From NCBI GenBank assembly GCA_009193035.1, contig SWDT01000137.1, positions 1 to 35,098 on the forward strand: 35,098 bases of DNA, given 5' to 3'. Both the position numbers and the translations under genes were made by a program. The notes beneath the pieces are model-generated. The model was not told where the DNA came from and searched no databases. It saw nothing but the letters and a program-made list of their open reading frames with translations. The stretch is from Halicephalobus mephisto (lineage: Eukaryota; Nematoda; Chromadorea; Rhabditida; Panagrolaimidae). This document shows, one piece after another, positions 30,329 through 35,098 of this stretch (its first letter is position 1; the number at the start of each line of letters is the position of its first letter).

Positions 30329-33300
30329 ATGAATTTATTCGGAAAACGGGGTTGTGTCCTCTTGTTGATTTTTGTTCTACACCTAACTATCGTAACCGGT
30401 AACTCTTTAAATTATGGTAGAAATAAATTTCCATAAGTTTCAGGAAAAAATCGATACCAACGACATCGCCAAAGTATTTCTAAAACCTGGAATCATAGTC
30501 AAAAAGATTCAAATGAATTAAACGAGAAACTTTCTAACCAGAAATCTGACGAAGATTCGTCAAAGAATTCCGGCGAAAAATCACATGTAAGCCCTAATCA
30601 GAAGTCTACAGAAGACAGCAAATCCAATGAGAAGTCCGGTGAGAAATCAATTCAGAAATCTGGAGAGGATAATACATCTAAAGGAAAATCGAATGGGAGC
30701 TCTGATGAGAGTTCAGGACAAAGAGCTGAAGACGAGAAGAAATCTCATGAAAAGTCTGGTCAAAATTCGAAATCCAATGAACAGTTAAATAACAAATCCG
30801 GAGAAAACAAAAAATCAAGTGAAAAGTCTGGTGAAAAATCTGGAGAAAGTAAAGCAGTGTCAAAGGAGAAATCTGGAGAATCCAAAGAGAAGTCTGGAGA
30901 AAACAAGGATATATCTAAAGAAAAGTCTGGAGAATCTAAGGAGAAATCTGGAGTAAATTCTAAAGAGAAATCAGAAGAAAAAGATTCCAAAGAAAAGTCA
31001 GGAGAAAACAAGAATATATCTAAAGAAAAGTCGGGAGAGGACAAAGGATCCAAAGAGAAATCAAGTGAAAAATCTGGAGAAAATAAAAATTCCAAAGAGA
31101 AGTCTGGAGAATCCAAAGAGAAGTCGGGAGAATCCAAGGAAAAATCTGGAGAACCTAAAGAGAAGTCTGGGGAATCCAAGGAGAAGTCTGGAGAACCTAA
31201 AGAGAAGTCTGGGGAATCCAAGGAGAAATCTGGAGAATCCAAAGAGAAGTCTGGAGAATCCAAGGAGAAGTCTGGAGAATCCAAAGAGAAGTCTGGGGAA
31301 TCCAAAGAGAAGTCGGGAGAATCCAAGGAAAAATCTGGAGAACCTAAAGAGAAGTCTGGGGAATCCAAGGAGAAATCTGGAGAACCCAAAGAGAAGTCTG
31401 GGGAATCCAAGGAGAAGTCTGGAGAATCCAAAGAGAAGTCTGGAGAATCCAAGGAGAAATCTGGAGAGGATGAGGAATCTAATGACGATGACGATGATAC
31501 AAGTAATCAGTCCCATGATATTTCCCATGAACACTCCAACGAGCATTCTAGTTCCCATGAAACTGATGATTCCAGTTCTCATGAACAACATTATAATTGC
31601 AGTTGCCATCCAATTAATGACACAACTGACAGTCCTCCTGAAGATCCCACTTTGACTACTTTGCCTGCATTTACTAGTGAAACCACGATTCAGCCACCAA
31701 ACGAGCAAACCACACCTGGTCATCATAATAACCCTCCTAAGAATGAAACAACGGAAGAACCCGTGCAACCTCCCACAGAAAAGCCTATTGGACAACCATC
31801 GACAGTTAATCCAGGTAGCCATGAGACTACAGAAAATCCATTGCCTCCCCAAGAACCAACAAATCCTCCTGCTACTGAACAGCCATTACCACCAAATGAA
31901 CCCACAGAAGCCCCAGTTGAAAAGCCTACAACAGTAGCACCAGAAGGAACACCTGCCCCACAATGCCCTGAAAACTCTTTCTACAGTACTTGTGTATCCA
32001 AATGTGCTGATTCATGTCAGAGCTTCGTCAACGCCTATCCAAGCAACAACGGTCTCACGGTTCTCAAAACGATCCTGGAGCTCCTCACTTCTGCATTGAA
32101 GATGAAGACTGTCATGCCGGATGTCAATGTGACGATGGATACCTCGCAGACAACGTCGACGGACAACTTCGTTGTGTCAAGTCTGACGAGTGCGGATGTA
32201 GAGATCAGAACGGCAATTACCACAACAAGAACGAGAGCTGGTATGGAAATGGCTGTGACGTCATCTACACTTGTACTGCCACTAACCAAACTGAATCTAA
32301 TAATGGTTCCTGTCCTGATGGGAAACATTGCCAGAAAGATGCAAATGGTAACTACCATTGCGTACCTCAACAAACAACTATGGCTCCTTTGACCACTAGA
32401 AAGTCTCATCCTACTGAAAATCCTGCTACCGAGCAGCCTCTGCCTCCAAATGAACCTACTAATTCTCCTCCAACGGGAAGACCGGTTCCCCCTAATGAAC
32501 CTACAGAAGTTCCTCCAACGGGAAGACCTGTTCCTCCAAATGATTCTACCAATCCTCCTCCAACGGGAAGACCTGTTCCTCCAAATGAACCTACAGAAGT
32601 TCCTCCAACGGGAAGACCTGTTCCTCCAAATGATTCTACCAATCCTCCTCCAACGGGAAGACCTGTTCCTCCAAATGAACCTACAGAAGTTCCTCCCACT
32701 GGAAGACCAGTTCCCCCTAATGATTCTACCAATCCTCCTCCAACGGGAAGACCTGTTCCTCCAAATGAACCTACAGAAGTTCCTCCAACGGGAAGACCTG
32801 TTCCTCCAAATGATTCTACCAATCCTCCTCCAACGGGAAGACCTGTTCCTCCAAATGAACCTACCAATCCCCCTCCAACGGGAAGACCAGTTCCCCCTAA
32901 TGAACCTACAGAAGTTCCTCCAACGGGAAGACCTGTTCCTCCAAATAACCATACAGAAGCTCCAGGTACTGAGAAACCTTTACCACCAAATGAACCTACC
33001 AATCCTCCTCCCACTGGAAGACCAGTTCCCCCTAATGAACCTACATATGCCCCAGCAACTGAGAGACCAGTTCCTCCAAATAATCATACAGGAGCGCCAG
33101 TTACCGAAATACCACCAGTACAGCCTTCTGAAGGACCATCATCTCCTGAGAGTCCTACTGAAGCTCCACGACCGACAACCCTTGGTCCTGATGGATGTCC
33201 GGCTCATGCTGCTCACAGTAATTGTACATCTGCTTGTGCCGAAAAGTGCTTCACTGTTCCCGGAGATCCTCATACTCCCTGGCCGCTCCTCGACAGCCTC

Positions 33301-34037
33301 CTTGTGATGAATGCATCGAAGGATGTGCCTGTGATGATGGATATGTCATTGATGCAACAGCTACTTCTTTCGTATGTGTTCCTAAGGATCAATGTTGGTT
33401 GCTTTGACGAAGAGGGAATGCTTCATCCAGCAAACGATACTTGGCTGAATCAAGATTGCACTGAATCTTATAAGTGTGAAAATGGGGATTTAAATTATTA
33501 AAACCCTATCAATGCAAATCTAACGAAAAATGTATTGAAGGCAATGACTGGAAGATGCATTGCGTTCCAACTGGTACAACGCCTCAACATAATAATGTTC
33601 CAACGACGTTGAAGCCCGGTAAAGAAACTGCTTCTCCAACAGAAAATCCAGCTCCTGCTTCTACTCAGAAACCATCACCACCAAATGGACCTACTAATGC
33701 TCCTGCTACTGAAAAGCCACTCCCCCCAAATAACCATACAGAAGCTCCAGGTACTGAGAAACCCTTACCGCCAAATGAACCTACCAATCCCCCTCCAACG
33801 GGAAGACCTGTTCCCCCTAATGAACCTACAGAAGTTCCCCCCACTGGAAGACCAATTCCTCCAAATGATTCTACCAATCCTCCTCCAACGGGAAGACCTG
33901 TTCCTCCTAATGATTCTACCAATCCTCCTCCAACGGGAAGACCTGTTCCTCCTAATGAACCTACAGAAGTTCCTCCCACTGGAAGACCTGTTCCTCCAAA
34001 TGAACCTACAGAAGTTCCTCCCACTGGAAGACCAGTT
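30329..34037 (+). CDS. secreted mucin-like protein with TIL/TILa modules; frameshifted, 3' end missing
   Basis: Exon 1 (30329-30398) encodes a signal peptide (VLLLIFVLHLTIVTG). A 45-nt intron leads to exon 2 from 30444. Then follow: a Lys/Ser/Glu-rich region, about 27 SKEKSGE-type heptads (to 31470), an Asp run and His/Ser-rich segment, a Pro/Thr stretch (31640-31960), a cysteine-rich module (31964-32370), a Pro/Thr array (32400-33165), a second cysteine module (33196-33570), and another array to 34037. The cysteine modules begin C-P, then C-x3-C-x3-C, and later GC-x-C-DDGY; this is the pattern of trypsin-inhibitor-like (TIL) modules, followed by a TILa-like part. The frame shifts at about 32030-32085 (base lost, probably in CAAAAC), 33265-33295 (lost), 33393-33395 (T gained) and 33495-33503 (lost). 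Likely an extracellular, heavily O-glycosylated barrier or matrix protein; this is inference. The true C-terminus is not present. Confidence 0.85.
30872..31470 (+). repeat. 21-bp tandem coding repeat (SKEKSGE)
   Basis: The unit GAGAAGTCTGGAGAATCCAAG encodes a Glu-Lys-Ser-Gly-Glu-Ser-Lys heptad. The first part is irregular (ENKDI, DKGSK variants). From about 31088 units are nearly identical, with GAATCC or GAACCT (Ser or Pro) as the main change. All six frames are mostly open over it, so long frames on the other strand are artefacts of the repeat. Confidence 0.95.
32445..33165 (+). repeat. 42-bp tandem coding repeat, first Pro/Thr array
   Basis: The unit encodes 14 residues of the type PPTGRPVPPNEPTE. 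Units alternate between a PNEPTEV and a PNDSTNP version, giving an 84-bp higher-order repeat. Synonymous variants (CCAACGGGAAGACCTGTT and CCCACTGGAAGACCAGTT) mark unit subtypes. The ends degenerate into NNHTEAPGTEKPLPP and similar. Confidence 0.93.
33690..34037 (+). repeat. 42-bp tandem coding repeat, second Pro/Thr array
   Basis: The same 14-residue unit as at 32445-33165, preceded by the same EAPGTEKPLPPNEPTNP lead-in (33740-33795). The near identity of the two arrays, separated by a cysteine-rich module, points to duplication or gene conversion of a module-plus-array block. The array runs into the inverted degraded tail at 34038. Confidence 0.92.
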
Positions 34038-35098
34038 GTGATTGGTATTAGTAATCACATTGGATGCGAACAGGATCTTCCAGTGCGAGGAACGTTCTGT
34101 AGGTCATTCAGGAGGAACAGGTCTTCCCGCTTGGTAGGTAGGGATTTGGTAGAATTCATTTGGTGCGTATAATGGTTTCTCCCCCAGTACTGTGAGCCTT
34201 CTGCTGATGGTTATTTGCGACGGGAAGCCCGGTCTTCCAGTGGGATTCAGGAAGACTTCGGTAGGTGTTCTATTAGGTTTGGGAACAGGTCTTCCCGTTG
34301 GGAGGCGATTCGGCTAGAATCATGGTTGGCGCAGGAAAACAGGTCTTTCCAAGTGGGCAGGAAACTTCCTGAGGTTTCATTGAGCGAAAGAACAGGCTTC
34401 CCCGTTGGAGGGAGGAATTGGATAGAATCACCCTTGGTGGTAAAGGTTTTCTCAGAGTACCTTGGAGCTTCTCTGATATGCGTTATCTTGTGGAACCGGT
34501 CTTCGATGTGGCGCAGGAATCTTCCTGTAGTGTTTCTATATAGCTGGAACAAAGGTCTCTCCGTTTGCGAGCGCAGGTATTGGTAGTAATCCGATTTGGA
34601 ACGGAAACAGTGTCTTTCCAGTGCGACGGATACTTCTAGCTTAGGTTCATAGGAAAGGGAACAGCGGTCTTCCCGTTGAATGGAGGATTGTAGTAGAAAA
34701 TCATAGGGGTGAACCTGGTCTAATCCAGTGGGAGAGGAACTTCGCTCGTAGGTCAGTTAGGGGGAAACAGGTCTTCCCGTTGGAGGAGTGTATGGTCTAG
34801 AATCATTTGGCAGGAAACACAGCGTCTTCCCAGTGGGAGGAACGTCTGATACGTTCTATTAGCGGGGATACAAGGTCTTCTCCGATTGAATGGAGGATTT
34901 GAACCTTTAGAATCATGTTAGGGAGGAACTCGCTGCTCTTCGCAGTGGGAGAAGTCTTGCTGTTAAGGTTCATTTGGAGGCAACACGGTCTTCCCCAGGC
35001 GGAGGAAACTTCTGTAGGGCTTCATTAGGTGAACGAGTGCTAATCCCGCTGTCGGAGGAGGATCTGCGTAGATATCATGTAGTGGGGAACGATGGCTG
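34038..35098 (-). other. inverted, error-rich Pro/Thr repeat: probable unpolished contig end
   Basis: The sequence turns back at a small palindrome (GTGATT at 34038-34043, AATCAC at 34053-34058), and CACTGGAAGACC on the left is mirrored by GGATCTTCCAGTG on the right. From there to the end the sequence is the reverse complement of the Pro/Thr repeat (GGTCTTCCCGTTGGAGG, GGTAGAATCATTTGG, CTTCTGTAGG) with very frequent substitutions and one-base indels. No frame stays open across repeat units. It contains two versions of the array lead-in but nothing from the cysteine modules, so it is not a simple mirror of the adjacent 1 kb. It is best read as noisy fold-back sequence, not as a gene. Confidence 0.85.

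Noticed and set aside
30872..31470. Regular short repeats as a possible CRISPR array
   Set aside because: The units are contiguous with no spacers, they encode a continuous peptide, and the window is from an animal genome.
30760..31852. Minus-strand frames of 230 and 263 codons opposite the heptad array
   Set aside because: They exist only because a 21-bp repeat without stop codons is open in most frames. They have no start or splice context and no family resemblance, and the plus strand has a signal peptide and continuous logic.
32035..34058. Long frames on both strands within the Pro/Thr arrays (for example 305, 285 and 202 codons)
   Set aside because: A 42-bp repeat keeps alternative frames open. 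Only the PPTGRPVPPN frame joins the cysteine modules and the upstream coding region.
34215..34586. Frames in the last kilobase that could be read as a new gene
   Set aside because: The sequence is a corrupted reverse complement of the array. No frame holds across repeat units, so these are chance frames.

Overview
The window looks like one end of a draft contig from a rhabditid nematode, probably Caenorhabditis or a close relative. The evidence is very AT-rich DNA, short phase-conserved introns with GTAAGT-type donors and TTTCAG/TTTTAG acceptors, nematode gene families (troponin I, TWK-type two-pore potassium channels, an SMF/NRAMP metal transporter), TACTGTAG-type foldback repeats, and phased A-tract DNA. 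No bacterial, viral, tRNA, rRNA or CRISPR feature was seen, and no transposase gene.

Layout. 1.4-3.6 kb, minus strand: a six-exon troponin I gene whose reading frame is broken by several one-base losses in short homopolymers. 5.9-9.9 kb, minus: a complete seven-exon K2P potassium channel (521 aa). 9.9-17.2 kb: gene-poor, made of AT-rich tandem and dispersed repeats. 17.2-19.7 kb, minus: a second complete K2P channel (five exons, 718 aa), with a possible upstream leader exon at 21.4-21.6 kb. 22.6-27.6 kb, minus: an SMF/NRAMP divalent-metal transporter (six exons, about 553 aa) with one frameshift beside the TM6 motif. 28.6-29.4 kb, plus: a secreted protein with 18 cysteines that I do not recognise. 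30.3-34.0 kb, plus: a secreted mucin-like protein with a Lys/Glu/Ser/Gly heptad array, then TIL/TILa-like cysteine-rich modules alternating with a 14-residue Pro/Thr array. It is broken by four one-base indels and has no true 3' end. 34.04-35.1 kb: a degraded, inverted version of that Pro/Thr array, which I read as an unpolished contig end.

The genes do not form an operon or a known pathway. The two channels act on membrane potential, troponin I acts in muscle, and the metal transporter and the two secreted proteins would fit an epithelial or luminal setting, but that last point is inference. Several repeat families occur both inside introns and between genes, sometimes in opposite orientation.

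The strongest candidate for new biology is the mucin-like gene with its two array types. The strongest technical signal is the cluster of homopolymer frameshifts together with the inverted degraded tail. Both should be settled from reads before any pseudogene or novelty claim.
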